NCBI GenBank assembly: GCA_965222935.1
Contig: CBDCVA010000002.1
Location: forward strand, 434,001 to 498,000
Source of the DNA: CBDCVA01 sp965222935 [NCBI: Candidatus Latescibacterota bacterium]
GTDB lineage: Bacteria > Latescibacterota > CBDCVA01
DNA length: 64,000 nt
Direction of reading: 5' to 3'
Each line of letters opens with the position of its first letter. Positions within the stretch are counted from its first letter, which is position 1. The position numbers were made by a program, and so were the translations under genes. Of this stretch, positions 27,949 through 37,037 are shown one piece after another. Below the pieces are notes generated by a model that had not been told where the DNA came from, ran no database searches, and saw nothing but the letters and a program-made list of their open reading frames with translations.

Positions 27949-28983
27949 CTAGGCGTAGCGCGCCTCCCACGCGTCGCTTTCGGGCGTGAAATACGCGATG
28001 CGAGCCTTCTTGTACTCTTTGGATGACCAGAGCGCAGCATGCTCGGTGACCCTCGTCTTTCCGGCGATGGCCCCCAGCAGCGCCTCGCAATCCCCCTTGG
28101 TCCGACCGTGGACCATGGTGAAGATATTGTAGGGCCAGTCGGGGTAGGTCGGGCGCTGGTAGCAATGGCTGACGCCGCGAAAGCCCGACATCTGCTCGCC
28201 CACCGCCTCAATGCAGTCGGACGGCACACGCCATACGCCCATGACGTTCGACTTGAAACCCGCCGCCCGATGATGCAGTACCGCCGCGAACCGCCGCATC
28301 CGTCGCTGCTCGCCAAATCGCTCCGCCGCCTCCAGCAGCGTCTCAACCGGCGCACCCAGGACCTCCGCTGACCGGTCGAAGGGCCGCGGTACGATCTTGA
28401 GGTCTTTCTGAAGCTCACGGATGTAGCCGATCTCCTTGCTGGAGGGCACGCCATTGTCCACGCGGTCGGCATCGCTGAAGCTCTTCTCGTCCGTCCGGTT
28501 GGTGGGCGAACCGTCTCCGCTCATGTCCAGTTGCATGTTGATCTTGAAGAGCTTGAGCGTAGGCAAGAGCCTCAGAGCGTCCACCTCCGCGAGTTCGCCC
28601 AGGAGCTCGGCCGTCCGCTCCAGCCCCAGTACACTCGTCGGCCCGACGGCGATGGTGAACCAGAGGTTGAAGTCGTGCGTGCGCCGGTAGTTGTGCGAGA
28701 CGCCCGGATGCTCGTTGATCGCCCTAGCGGCCTCATTCAGCCGCTTGGGGACCACGCGCGCGGCCACGAGGCTCGAACGATAACCCAAGCTCGGACCGTC
28801 GAAAATGGCCGCGATCTGACGCACGACGCCACCCTCCTTCAGTCGGCGGATGCGGCGCAGGACTTCGCCCTCATTCAGCCCAACCTGCGCACCAAGTGCA
28901 GCGAAGGGCGCGGGCACGAGCGGCACCTCACGCTGTAGCGCGTTGAGCAGCTTCCGGTCGGTCGCGTCGAGCTCAGACCACAT
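27949..28983 (-). CDS. fused siroheme decarboxylase (AhbA-AhbB-like)
   Basis: A 344-aa protein made of two AsnC/Lrp-like modules, each with a winged helix and a ferredoxin-like domain, as in the AhbA/AhbB and NirD/L/G/H family that decarboxylates siroheme to 12,18-didecarboxysiroheme. Module 1 has LLNALQREVPLVPAPFAALG and PGVSHNYRRTHDFNLWFTI. Module 2 has LQKDLKIVPRPFDRSAE and GVSHCYQRPTYPDWPYNIFT. A Ser/Asp/Thr-rich linker of about 25 residues joins them. In most organisms the two are separate subunits. The product could feed heme d1 or the alternative Ahb heme b pathway. GAGAGG precedes the ATG. Confidence 0.88.
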   Translation of the reverse strand: MWSELDATDRKLLNALQREVPLVPAPFAALGAQVGLNEGEVLRRIRRLKEGGVVRQIAAIFDGPSLGYRSSLVAARVVPKRLNEAARAINEHPGVSHNYRRTHDFNLWFTIAVGPTSVLGLERTAELLGELAEVDALRLLPTLKLFKINMQLDMSGDGSPTNRTDEKSFSDADRVDNGVPSSKEIGYIRELQKDLKIVPRPFDRSAEVLGAPVETLLEAAERFGEQRRMRRFAAVLHHRAAGFKSNVMGVWRVPSDCIEAVGEQMSGFRGVSHCYQRPTYPDWPYNIFTMVHGRTKGDCEALLGAIAGKTRVTEHAALWSSKEYKKARIAYFTPESDAWEARYA

Positions 28984-29161
28984 GCTTACCTCTCACCGTT
29001 CAGTGCAACGTGCATCCGTAACGCTGCCAGACCACGCCTTTCCGATCATGACCATCGCCATTGTGGGCTTGCCGAAGGACAGGCTTTATCGAATTGCAGG
29101 TCATGGCCCGCACCCGATCCACCACGAAGCATCTCGCCCGGAGACGCCATCCTCAAGGTCC

Positions 29162-29641
29162 TCAGCCGCCGCCGATGACTTCGTATTCGGGCAAGGGCTG
29201 GCCCTCGGCGATGGCTTCCAGCGTGTCGTCGACGACCTCGGGCAACTCATCGGTCCCGCCAACGTACGAGCGAAGGACTTTACCATCCGCATCGGTGAAG
29301 ACCAGTGTGGGCACGCGGTCGATGGAGTAGGCCTTGGTGACAGCACGATCACTGTCGAGTGCGACGGGAAAATCCAGCTTAACCTCGCGGGCGTACTCGG
29401 CCACTTGCTCGGCCGACCAGCGCGTGGCGATGGCCAACACCTCGACGGGCCCCTTGGCGTGATTGCGATGAACGTCCCCGAACTGGGGCATCTCCTCCGC
29501 GCAGACGGGTCAGCCGGGGTTGAAGAAGATGTAGCACGCCGGCCGCCCCACGAGCGCCGAGGCCCAGGTCGTTCCCTCAGCGTTCACTAATGGCAGTGTG
29601 AACTCGGGCGCCTGGGCGCCGACATCAGGGGCGTTGGGCAT
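29162..29641 (-). CDS. redoxin/TlpA-like protein with in-frame TGA at active-site Cys; candidate selenoprotein
   Basis: Translation from the ATG at 29641 is open to the TGA at 29162-29164 except for one TGA at 29510-29512, codon 44. The context is YIFFNPG-TGA-PVCAEEMPQF, so the stop sits where TlpA/redoxin proteins have the first Cys of their CxxC. The N-terminal half (GAQAPEFTLPLVNAEGTTW) and the C-terminal half (DRVPTLVFTDADGKVLRSY, with the cis-Pro VP) belong to one thioredoxin fold of 159 aa. A UxxC redox centre fits known prokaryotic selenoproteins. AAGGAAGGTGAG precedes the ATG. Ordinary callers would split it at the second half (ATG at 29491). No sel genes are in the window. Confidence 0.78.
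29473..29512 (-). promoter_or_regulatory. candidate bacterial SECIS element after in-frame TGA
   Basis: On the mRNA, CCCC and GGGG arms enclose an AGUUC loop 22-34 nt after the TGA. The stem may extend through bulges by U-A and G-C pairs. Bacterial SECIS elements lie within about 16-37 nt of the UGA and carry a GU in the apical loop; both hold here. The stem is short and I have not folded it computationally. Confidence 0.45.
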
Positions 29642-29826
29642 AAAGCTCACCTTCCTTCTATACCACGAGCCGCAAACTTCGCCAGGACGCTATAGGCGGG
29701 TCCACGCGCCCGTGCCCTCAGGCCGTGACGATCCTCTTACCATCCGCACGCCTGCACATGGTAGGTGCAACACCAAAGACTGTCAAGCCGACGACGGCGC
29801 GGGATGATGTGGGATCCAGAAGCAAC

Positions 29827-29842
29827 GCCGCCGACTGGCGGC
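29827..29842 (-). terminator. GC hairpin downstream of ferredoxin-like gene
   Basis: A perfect 6-bp stem GCCGCC/GGCGGC with a GACT loop follows the end of the ferredoxin-like gene on the minus strand. No real U-tract follows, so it may be a weak terminator or attenuation hairpin ahead of the redoxin gene. Confidence 0.3.
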
Positions 29843-29884
29843 GAGTCGCAGTCGCCGATCGAGGTCTCGACCTGAGTTCGGACC

Positions 29885-30673
29885 CTAGACCTGTCCGCAC
29901 CTCTCGCGGATCACCCGGTGCGGTCCCTGAGGCATGGTGTCTTTGCCCGGCCCCACGGTGATCTCGATCCGCCCGACGCCCTTGATGTTCGTGCAGCTCT
30001 GAGCTGCATTGGGGAGCAGGAAGCGCAAGGGGCCGCCTTTGCCGCGCGGCAGAGGTCCCCCATCCAGCTTGTAAACGAGGAGGCCCCGCTCAGCCAGATC
30101 CGTCAGCGGCACGCTCGCCGCGAAGACGCCTTCGGCGGCGTGGACCGTGGCGTGCGTCGCCTCCGGGTTGGGTCCTGCGGCGTCGAGTAGCGCCCCCGCT
30201 TTGACCGCCGCGCCTTGACGATCGGGGATGATCTCGCCGACCTCGGCGATCTGCGCCTCCTCCGGCAGGTGATCGAGCACGCTATAGGTGTAGAGGCGCG
30301 TCTTCCCGACTGAGCCATCCACCACCAGCCGCAGCGGCAGTTCATCCTCGGGGGGAGGCGTCTCTGCCAGCAGGAGCCGCTCGACGATCTGGCCGCCGAT
30401 CAGATGCTTCTCGACGATCTCGTCCACATCCTCGGAGCGGACGCCACCGTACCAGACTGCCTCGGGGTAGACGACGATTGTGGGGCCGTACTCGCAGTAA
30501 TCCAGGCAGCCAGCGATGTTCGCGCGCACGCGGCCCTTTAGACCGCGCTTGCTCACCGCCAGCTTCAGCGCCTCGCGAACCTCGACGGAGCCTTTCTCGG
30601 AGCAGCAACCGCGGGGATGCCCCCCCGGACGCACGTTGGTGCAGACGAAGATGTGGCGTTCGTAGCCCGGCAT
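29885..30673 (-). CDS. [2Fe-2S] thioredoxin-like ferredoxin fused to molybdopterin-oxidoreductase-like domain
   Basis: A 262-aa protein. Residues about 1-95 match the NuoE-like/thioredoxin-fold ferredoxins (RHIFVCTNVRPGGHPRGCC and NIAGCLDYCEYGPTIVVYP), with Cys positioned to bind one [2Fe-2S] cluster. Residues about 160-250 resemble the sulfite-oxidase-type molybdopterin-binding fold (SVPLTDLAERGLLVYKLDGG, PLRFLLPNAAQSC). The C-terminal domain is short and lacks most of a catalytic Moco site, so cofactor binding is uncertain. GAGGG precedes the ATG. It lies upstream of the redoxin and siroheme decarboxylase genes on the same strand. Confidence 0.75.
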   Translation of the reverse strand: MPGYERHIFVCTNVRPGGHPRGCCSEKGSVEVREALKLAVSKRGLKGRVRANIAGCLDYCEYGPTIVVYPEAVWYGGVRSEDVDEIVEKHLIGGQIVERLLLAETPPPEDELPLRLVVDGSVGKTRLYTYSVLDHLPEEAQIAEVGEIIPDRQGAAVKAGALLDAAGPNPEATHATVHAAEGVFAASVPLTDLAERGLLVYKLDGGPLPRGKGGPLRFLLPNAAQSCTNIKGVGRIEITVGPGKDTMPQGPHRVIRERCGQV

Positions 30674-30795
30674 TAGGGACCCTCTTTCTCTAAGGTAACG
30701 TGATCCTCAATATGCGGCGCAAGCCCCGGTAGTCAAGCGGTAAGAGTGCCCTTCGCCTTGCCAACCGCCGCTCCTACCGCTACACTTATCTTGCC

Positions 30796-31242
30796 GTGGG
30801 AGAAGCCGCTTCCGAGACAGTGAAGATCCACGTGAAGGCCGAGGGCGATCCGCAACTCGTGGGTTACCGCTTTGCCAAGCAGTCCATTGTGGAGTTTCCT
30901 ATCGGGCCTGACGCGCCAAAGCATGAGAACGTGCTCCCCGATCTTTCGGTGGACTTGGCGACCGACCAGTACGGCCGCGCGCGGGGCGTTTTCTTCACCC
31001 AGCCATCGGCCGAAGGAAGTTTCCTGGCTGCGTTTGTGGACCTCGGTAAACGCCCGCTCCTACGCGTGAACGTCGTGCCGGAGGGGGGATACCGCGAGAT
31101 CATCAACCCCGTGGAGGTGGCCCACGCCTACGTCGTTAAGACGCACGAGGGGCGGGCAGTGGCGCTGGCGGTCAAGAGTGTGGCGCGTGCGCGCGACGGC
31201 ACTGCCGCCTCCGTGACTTTCGAGTGGGTCTACCTTGATTGA
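30796..31242 (+). CDS. hypothetical protein
   Basis: A 148-aa soluble protein that starts with GTG (GEAASETVKIHVKAEGDP) and has alternating short beta strands (RPLLRVNVVPEGGYREI, ASVTFEWVYLD). No family was recognised. It diverges from the ferredoxin-like gene, and another unknown gene on the same strand starts 49 bp later. Confidence 0.55.
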   Translation: MGEAASETVKIHVKAEGDPQLVGYRFAKQSIVEFPIGPDAPKHENVLPDLSVDLATDQYGRARGVFFTQPSAEGSFLAAFVDLGKRPLLRVNVVPEGGYREIINPVEVAHAYVVKTHEGRAVALAVKSVARARDGTAASVTFEWVYLD

Positions 31243-31291
31243 GCACTGTCATTGCTGTCATTTCAGTAAGGAATAAGGCCCCAGCCGACCG

Positions 31292-32125
31292 ATGAGCGAG
31301 GAAACTGCCTCCCGGATACCGCACCTTGTCGTCTTGCTCGAGGGCGACGGCATCCGCAGTGGACGGATCCCGGCCGCCGATCTGGTCCAGCTCATGGATA
31401 AGGTCCAGCAGTGCGTCCGCAGGATCGGTCTTGCGCTTACCGAGGGCGCGCCGAACGATGACCCGAGCGTTCTTCGAAAGGCGGTCGAAGCCGCCTGCAC
31501 GCTCGAGGTCCTGATGATGCGCTCAGCCGGGGGCTTCGAGATCGCTTTCGATTTGGCTCTGACGCAGGCCCGGGAACTCGATCTTCCCGACGGTGCCGGA
31601 ACGCTCGGTCAACGGGCCATCGCCGTGATGGTCCAGGGCATCGCCCTCTTGGGCCAGCAGGACCCGCGGCTTCACGATGCCTTCGACTACGGCGTCCTCG
31701 CGGCTCTACGAGACCTGACCCGTCTGCTTGATCGGGGAACCGACCGCATCCGCCTGCGTTCCGCCTGCGAGGGCAGCGCGGATCGCGAGGGGGCACTGGA
31801 CGCCGGGGTCCGGGATCGCATCCACGACTGCGCGCAGGGCGCGTCCAAGCAGGGCCTCAAGGTCAAGGGCTGGGTGCTCGAGGTGGATCTGGAAGGCCGG
31901 CGCTGTCGCGTTCGCCCGCCAGAAGGACCGCAGGTCACCTGCGTTTACGCCGAGCGAAACGAACCGATCTTCGCGGAAGTGCTCAATCGCTACGTCGTGG
32001 CCACCGGCGCGGCGACCGAGCGCTCACCCGACGGCCGCATCCTCAAACTCGAGGTGCACGATATCGAGATTGTAGACGAAGAGCTCTCCGCGCCCGATCT
32101 CATACCACCAGCCAGGCGTTTGTGA
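31292..32125 (+). CDS. hypothetical protein with OB-like C-terminal domain
   Basis: A 277-aa soluble protein with a first half that is helical (DLVQLMDKVQQCVRRIGLAL, GVLAALRDLTRLLDRG) and a C-terminal half that is beta-rich (KGWVLEVDLEGRRCRVRPPEG, VLNRYVVATGAATERS, KLEVHDIEIVDEE), the latter looking like an OB-like domain. I do not recognise a named family. The context gives no function. Confidence 0.55.
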   Translation: MSEETASRIPHLVVLLEGDGIRSGRIPAADLVQLMDKVQQCVRRIGLALTEGAPNDDPSVLRKAVEAACTLEVLMMRSAGGFEIAFDLALTQARELDLPDGAGTLGQRAIAVMVQGIALLGQQDPRLHDAFDYGVLAALRDLTRLLDRGTDRIRLRSACEGSADREGALDAGVRDRIHDCAQGASKQGLKVKGWVLEVDLEGRRCRVRPPEGPQVTCVYAERNEPIFAEVLNRYVVATGAATERSPDGRILKLEVHDIEIVDEELSAPDLIPPARRL

Positions 32126-32340
32126 TGCGAAACGCCCCGTGCAGCCATGCCCTGCCCGTGCTCACCCGCCACAAGCTCAACCCATCGGGAGGCATCCGTC
32201 TTGAGCATGGCATCCCGGGTGATCGCGGTCCTCTTCACCTCCTCAACGCCGGTCTTCATCGACCCCATGCGCGCGCGCTTTCCGGCGCTGTAGCCGCGCG
32301 TGATGAGAACGGTTGCCCCGCGTACTCGTGGTGCATTCAC

Positions 32341-34476
32341 CTACAACGCGTTGGAGCGACCGAAGGTTTTGACGAATTCCCGGAGCTGCTCGGGGTCATT
32401 CGTAGGTGGAGCACAGGATAGACCCGCACAGACGTATGCCTGGGGGCCACCGAGCTTCTGGCTGAAGGCGATCATGGGGCGCACGGTCTCCGGCAGGGTG
32501 GAGAGGTCCGCCTCGGCGAGGTCGTGCTGGACGACGAGCGCCCCTGGCCGGTAGGCGCTAAACGTCGCCTCGACCAGCGCAAGGGTCTCAGCTGCCCCGC
32601 GCGAACCGACGATCACGACCTGCGGCGGCGGATGAATATGGTAATGCAGTGCCAAGCCGTATGTCGCCGCGAAGACGCCAAGCTGGGGCGCGGAGCCCGC
32701 AAAAGCACGCAAACATGCCTCCGCGTGCTCGCGGTAGCGGCCCTCACCCGTGACCATGGCGAGCCGGTCAAGCGCGAGTGCGGCGATAGCATTGGGCCCG
32801 GGCGTGGGGGAATCCTGGATGGGTTTGCGCCTAGTCGCGACGCCGGGAATGGCCTTCTGGCCGGAAGCCCTATCAAAAAAGCCGCCGTCGGCCGGATCCC
32901 AGAACCGATCGACCAGAAGGTCTGCGAGGCTTCGGGCTGCCCTGAGATAGCGCGGCTCGCCACCGAGTTCCCACAGGGCCAACAGCGCCCGCACCATCTG
33001 AACCTGATCATCAAGTAGCCCCCAGATGCTTGGAACGCCTTCCGCCAAGCTGTGCGCGAAGCCCCTCAGAGGATCGTACCCCTCCGCGAGAAGCCGGTCG
33101 GCGGACTTGTGGGCCAGTTGCACCGCCCCTACGTCGCCCAGGACCCTGGCGGCCTCGCAGAAAGCGGCGATCATCATGCCGTTCCAGTTGGTGTAAAGGG
33201 CCTCATCCACGAAAGGCGCCTCTCGCCGCGAGCGAGCCTCCAGCATGCGGGCCCTCGCTCCTCCCAAGATCGCCTCCGCCTCCTCGACGCCCACGCCGAG
33301 CATGGCCGCGACCTCACCCATCTCCTTGGCAACGCACAGAACGTTCTTTCGAGGGTTGTGATGCATATCGCCGCGCTCAGCGACATTGTAGAAGTAGGCG
33401 ACAGCCTCGAACGCCTGGGAGTCCGGCAGCGCATCACTCAGTTCGTCGAGGGTCCAGGTGAAGTAATCGCCGTCGTCGTTCAGGCCGACATCGGCATCCT
33501 GGCTAGCGTAGAAGCCCCCGCGCCCGGTATCGCTCGCAACAGCCGAGACGTACGAGAGGATGCCCTCGGCTACCTGGCGGTAGAAGGCGTCGCCCGTGAT
33601 CTGGTAGGCGTGGAGGTAAGTCTCTAGGTGAGGAGCGTTGTCGTAGCTCATCTTCTCGAAGTGGGGCACGCGCCAGTGGGCGTCCACGCTGTAGCGGTGG
33701 AAGCCGCCGCCGATCTGGTCGTACATTCCACCGCGCGCCATGCCGTCCAATGTGCGCGTCGCCATTTGCAGAAAGCCCACCCCGTCTGTGAGATGCGCGC
33801 GTGCGAGCAGGAGCTCGATGACGCTCGAGTGCGGGAACTTGGGCGCCTCGCCAAAGCCGCCGTTGGCTGGATCGAACTGCTCGCGCGCGAAGGCGAGGAT
33901 CTCGCCGATGAGGCGGTCGGAGAGTTCGCCCTCGGTGGCCGTGAAGGCCTCGAAGCGCTCCATGCGCGTGAAGAGGTCCTGTGCGGTGGCCGCGACCTCC
34001 TCCGTCTTCGCGCGGTACTGATCGGTGACGGCGCCCAAGACCCGCTTGAAGCCCGGGCGCCCCATCGTGTCCTGTGGCGGGAAGTAGGTGCCGCCGTAAA
34101 AAACCTTGCCCTCAGGCGTCAGGAACGCGGTCAAGGGCCAGCCTCCCTGTCCCGAGATGGCGGCCACCGGCCCCTGATAGCGCGTATCCACGTCCGGGCG
34201 CTCATCGCGGTCCACCTTCACGGCGACGAACTTCTGGTTGATGATGTCGGCGATCTCGGGGTTCTCGTAGCTCTCGCCGTCCATCACGTGACACCAGTGG
34301 CACCAGACGGCCCCGATATCCAAGAGCACCGGTCGCTCCAGATCCTTCGCGCGGCGGAAGGCCTCCTCGCCCCAGGGATACCAATCTACGGGCTGATGGC
34401 CGGCGCTCCTCAAGTAAGCGCTCTTTTCAGTCGCAAGTCGATTCCTATGCGGCCGTTCTCCATGCGTTTCAGACAC
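32341..34476 (-). CDS. DUF255 thioredoxin-domain protein (YyaL/SPATA20-like)
   Basis: A protein of about 711 aa of the YyaL/SSP411 family. A thioredoxin-like DUF255 domain ([22 protein letters not shown], then [16 protein letters not shown] and [25 protein letters not shown]) is followed by a large alpha/alpha-barrel (six-hairpin glycosidase-like) domain ([25 protein letters not shown]). It retains WCHWC, so redox activity is possible; the physiological role is not established. The GTG at 34476 is chosen because it begins close to the conserved start; AAGGAG lies 12 nt ahead. An in-frame ATG at 34611 would add unrelated residues. Confidence 0.88.
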   Translation of the reverse strand: MSETHGERPHRNRLATEKSAYLRSAGHQPVDWYPWGEEAFRRAKDLERPVLLDIGAVWCHWCHVMDGESYENPEIADIINQKFVAVKVDRDERPDVDTRYQGPVAAISGQGGWPLTAFLTPEGKVFYGGTYFPPQDTMGRPGFKRVLGAVTDQYRAKTEEVAATAQDLFTRMERFEAFTATEGELSDRLIGEILAFAREQFDPANGGFGEAPKFPHSSVIELLLARAHLTDGVGFLQMATRTLDGMARGGMYDQIGGGFHRYSVDAHWRVPHFEKMSYDNAPHLETYLHAYQITGDAFYRQVAEGILSYVSAVASDTGRGGFYASQDADVGLNDDGDYFTWTLDELSDALPDSQAFEAVAYFYNVAERGDMHHNPRKNVLCVAKEMGEVAAMLGVGVEEAEAILGGARARMLEARSRREAPFVDEALYTNWNGMMIAAFCEAARVLGDVGAVQLAHKSADRLLAEGYDPLRGFAHSLAEGVPSIWGLLDDQVQMVRALLALWELGGEPRYLRAARSLADLLVDRFWDPADGGFFDRASGQKAIPGVATRRKPIQDSPTPGPNAIAALALDRLAMVTGEGRYREHAEACLRAFAGSAPQLGVFAATYGLALHYHIHPPPQVVIVGSRGAAETLALVEATFSAYRPGALVVQHDLAEADLSTLPETVRPMIAFSQKLGGPQAYVCAGLSCAPPTNDPEQLREFVKTFGRSNAL

Positions 34477-34713
34477 GAAGATTCTGGCTCCTTCTCGGCG
34501 TATTGTCCATATTGGTGGTCCCTGAGACAAGAAAGGTCGGGCGGGGACACGGGCAACTATTTCGCCGACACCAACGCAGATCGGACGAGCCACTCTTCTA
34601 TCCTCCGACAAGCGCAGGAGGCGAGATGAGGGCGAGGCAGTGGACGTGCATGCAGCGATAGTTTTTCGGCTCTAGGCGCAAGCGTCAGCGCCTCAACGCG
34701 GAGGAGAACGAAG

Positions 34714-36057
34714 ATGGCGGAAACGAAAGCCCCTGCCGCCTTAGCAAAAAACGCGCGAGCGCACGTGATCTACCCGTGGACGGCACAGCGTGGCGCCGAC
34801 CCGGTGACCGTCGTGACGCGGGGGGAAGGAGTCTATTTCTACGACGAGAGCGGGGTGCGCTATCTGGACTTCTCATCCCAACTCTTCAACGTGAACCTGG
34901 GCTATGGCAACCGGCAGATCATCAAGGCGATTAAACAGCAGGCGGATGAGCTGACGTACATCGGCCCCAACTTCGCGACGCCCGCCAAGCTGCGGCTGGG
35001 GGAGCTCGTTGCGGAGGTGACGCCGGGTGATCTCGCCAAGGCAGTCTTCACGAACAGCGGTAGCGAGGCCAACGAGGTGGCCTTCCAGGTCGCGCGGATG
35101 GTGACCGGACGCCAGAAGATCTTGGCGAAGTACCGCTCCTATCACGGAACGACCACGGCCACCCTATCGGTGGGCGGTGACCCCAGGCGATTGCGCGTCG
35201 AGCCCGGCGCGCCGGGCACCGTGCGGTTCTTCGACCCCTACTGCTACCGCTGTGACTACGGTATGACTTTTCCCGAGTGCAAACTGCACTGCCTGCACAA
35301 AGTCGAAGACCTGATCCAGATGGAGGGGCCCCAGACCATCGCCGCGGTTGTGGTTGAGCCGGTGGCGGGATCGAGCGGTGGGTTCGTGCCGCCAGGAGAC
35401 TGGATGCCCGAACTGCGCGAACTCTGCGACCGCTACGGAATCCTTTTGATCTGCGATGAGGTGATCAACGGCTTCGGTCGCACGGGCGAGTGGTTTGCGG
35501 TGGACCACTGGGGCGTGGTGCCCGATATCCTAGTCGTCGCCAAGGGAATCACCAGCGGCTACGTCCCGCTGGGGGCGGCGATCCTGCGCAGATCCCTCGC
35601 GGACCATTTCGAGGAGCGTCTCTACCCCGTGGGCCAAACCTACAGCGGTCACCCTCTGGCCATGGCTGCCGGGATCGCGACGATCGAGGAGTACCGCAAC
35701 GGAGATGTCATCGCGCACGCGGCGCGCATGGGCGAGTTCCTCATGCGCGAGCTCGAAGCGCTTAAGGCGAAACACCCATGCGTGGGTGACGTGCGGGGTC
35801 TGGGGCTACTGTGCACGGTCGAACTCGTGCGCGACCGGGGGACGCGGGCATCGCTCGTACCACTCCCGGATTCGGAGATCGGCGGTTCGGCCTGGAGCAA
35901 GCGAATCCTCGGCGAGCTGAAGGCGCGAGGGGTGCACACGAGCATGCGCTGGGGCAACCTCTTCATCTCGCCGCCCCTCATCATCACCGAAGCGGAGCTT
36001 CGGGAAGGACTCGACGCCCTCGACGATGTCTTGAGCCTGGTGGATGGCGAGATCTAA
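34714..36057 (+). CDS. class III PLP aminotransferase
   Basis: A 447-aa omega-aminotransferase-type enzyme using pyridoxal phosphate. It has the cofactor blocks FTNSGSEANEVAFQVARM, ICDEVINGFGRTGEWFAVDHWGV, the Schiff-base Lys in VVAKGITSGYVPLGA and GQTYSGHPLAMAAG. It contains an insert, YCYRCDYGMTFPECKLHC, with four Cys/His-type residues. The length and YHGTTTATLSVGGDP block recall taurine or 4-aminobutyrate-type transaminases, but the amine is unknown. GGAGG before the ATG. The AKR gene starts 29 bp later. Confidence 0.9.
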   Translation: MAETKAPAALAKNARAHVIYPWTAQRGADPVTVVTRGEGVYFYDESGVRYLDFSSQLFNVNLGYGNRQIIKAIKQQADELTYIGPNFATPAKLRLGELVAEVTPGDLAKAVFTNSGSEANEVAFQVARMVTGRQKILAKYRSYHGTTTATLSVGGDPRRLRVEPGAPGTVRFFDPYCYRCDYGMTFPECKLHCLHKVEDLIQMEGPQTIAAVVVEPVAGSSGGFVPPGDWMPELRELCDRYGILLICDEVINGFGRTGEWFAVDHWGVVPDILVVAKGITSGYVPLGAAILRRSLADHFEERLYPVGQTYSGHPLAMAAGIATIEEYRNGDVIAHAARMGEFLMRELEALKAKHPCVGDVRGLGLLCTVELVRDRGTRASLVPLPDSEIGGSAWSKRILGELKARGVHTSMRWGNLFISPPLIITEAELREGLDALDDVLSLVDGEI

Positions 36058-36086
36058 GGCAACGCCGCGAAGATCGGAGCGATGCG

Positions 36087-37037
36087 ATGGAGTATGTCGA
36101 ACTGGGGGCATCGGGATTAAAAGTCTCGAAAGTGGCTTTCGGCGCGTGGCCAATTTCGGGCCGCTGGTACGGAGTGACGGAGCGGGATTCGAAAGCGGCG
36201 CTGCAGGCGGTGTTGGATGCGGGGATCAACTTCCTCGACACCGCCCACATGTACGGCACCGAAGGCGAATCGGAGCGGCTTGTGGGAGAGACTGTCCGCG
36301 GCCGCCGCGATGAGGTCGTCATCGCCACCAAGGGCGGCTTGCACTGGGAAGAGGGGCGGGAGGGCGTTGTCAGGGATGGCTCACGCGCCCGCATCCTGAG
36401 TGAATGCGACAAGAGCTTGCGCCGCCTGGGCGTGGAGTATATCGATCTCTACTACATCCACTCCTATGACGACAAGACGCCCATCGAGGAGACGGCGCGA
36501 ACGATGGAGGACCTGAGGCGGCAAGGTAAAGTGCGTTTTCTGGGCGTCAGCAACTACACGCCCGAACAGATCGACCGCTTCCGACAGGTGGCGCCAGTCG
36601 TGGCTGTCCAGCCACCCTACCACATGCTCCGGAGGGAGAACGAACGCGAGCTTCTGCCTTATTGCAAACGCGAGGAACTAGCCGTCTGCGTCTATCACCC
36701 CCTTTATAGAGGGCTGCTTTCGGGGCGTTACGGCCGTGGGCACCAGTTTTCAGAGGACGACGACCGCAGGCAGGCTCCGGGCTTCCACGGTGAGGCTTAC
36801 GAGGTGGCGATGCGGCTCGTGGACGAATTGCGCCGGATCGCGGCGGAGCTCGGGAAGACCGTGCCCCAGGTGGTGCTGAACTGGACGGTCCATCGTCCGG
36901 GAGTCACCTGCGTCCTCGCGGGCGCACGTACGGCCGAGCAGGTCCACGACAACGCCGGAGCGACCGGCTTTCGCCTGAGATCGGAGCAAGAGGCGCGGAT
37001 CGAAGCGCTCTTGCCAGAGGTGGGTGCATGGCCATGA
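36087..37037 (+). CDS. aldo/keto reductase
   Basis: A 316-aa NADPH-dependent TIM-barrel oxidoreductase. The tetrad is visible: Asp/Tyr in FLDTAHMYG, Lys in VVIATKGG and His in YYIHSYD. MEYVELGASGLKVSKVAFGAW starts the family directly, so the ATG at 36087 is preferred. It overlaps the Nramp-like gene by 10 nt and lies 29 bp after the aminotransferase, which points to a shared transcript and perhaps reduction of the aldehyde formed by that enzyme (inference). Confidence 0.92.
   Translation: MEYVELGASGLKVSKVAFGAWPISGRWYGVTERDSKAALQAVLDAGINFLDTAHMYGTEGESERLVGETVRGRRDEVVIATKGGLHWEEGREGVVRDGSRARILSECDKSLRRLGVEYIDLYYIHSYDDKTPIEETARTMEDLRRQGKVRFLGVSNYTPEQIDRFRQVAPVVAVQPPYHMLRRENERELLPYCKREELAVCVYHPLYRGLLSGRYGRGHQFSEDDDRRQAPGFHGEAYEVAMRLVDELRRIAAELGKTVPQVVLNWTVHRPGVTCVLAGARTAEQVHDNAGATGFRLRSEQEARIEALLPEVGAWP

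Noticed and set aside
29101-29352. Overlapping ORF running past the redoxin stop.
   Set aside because: Different frame from the redoxin and no family match.
32126-32340. Minus-strand ORF (MNAPRVRG...) in the gap between two genes.
   Set aside because: No family, no Shine-Dalgarno, and it overlaps the antisense of the 31292-32125 gene for most of its length.
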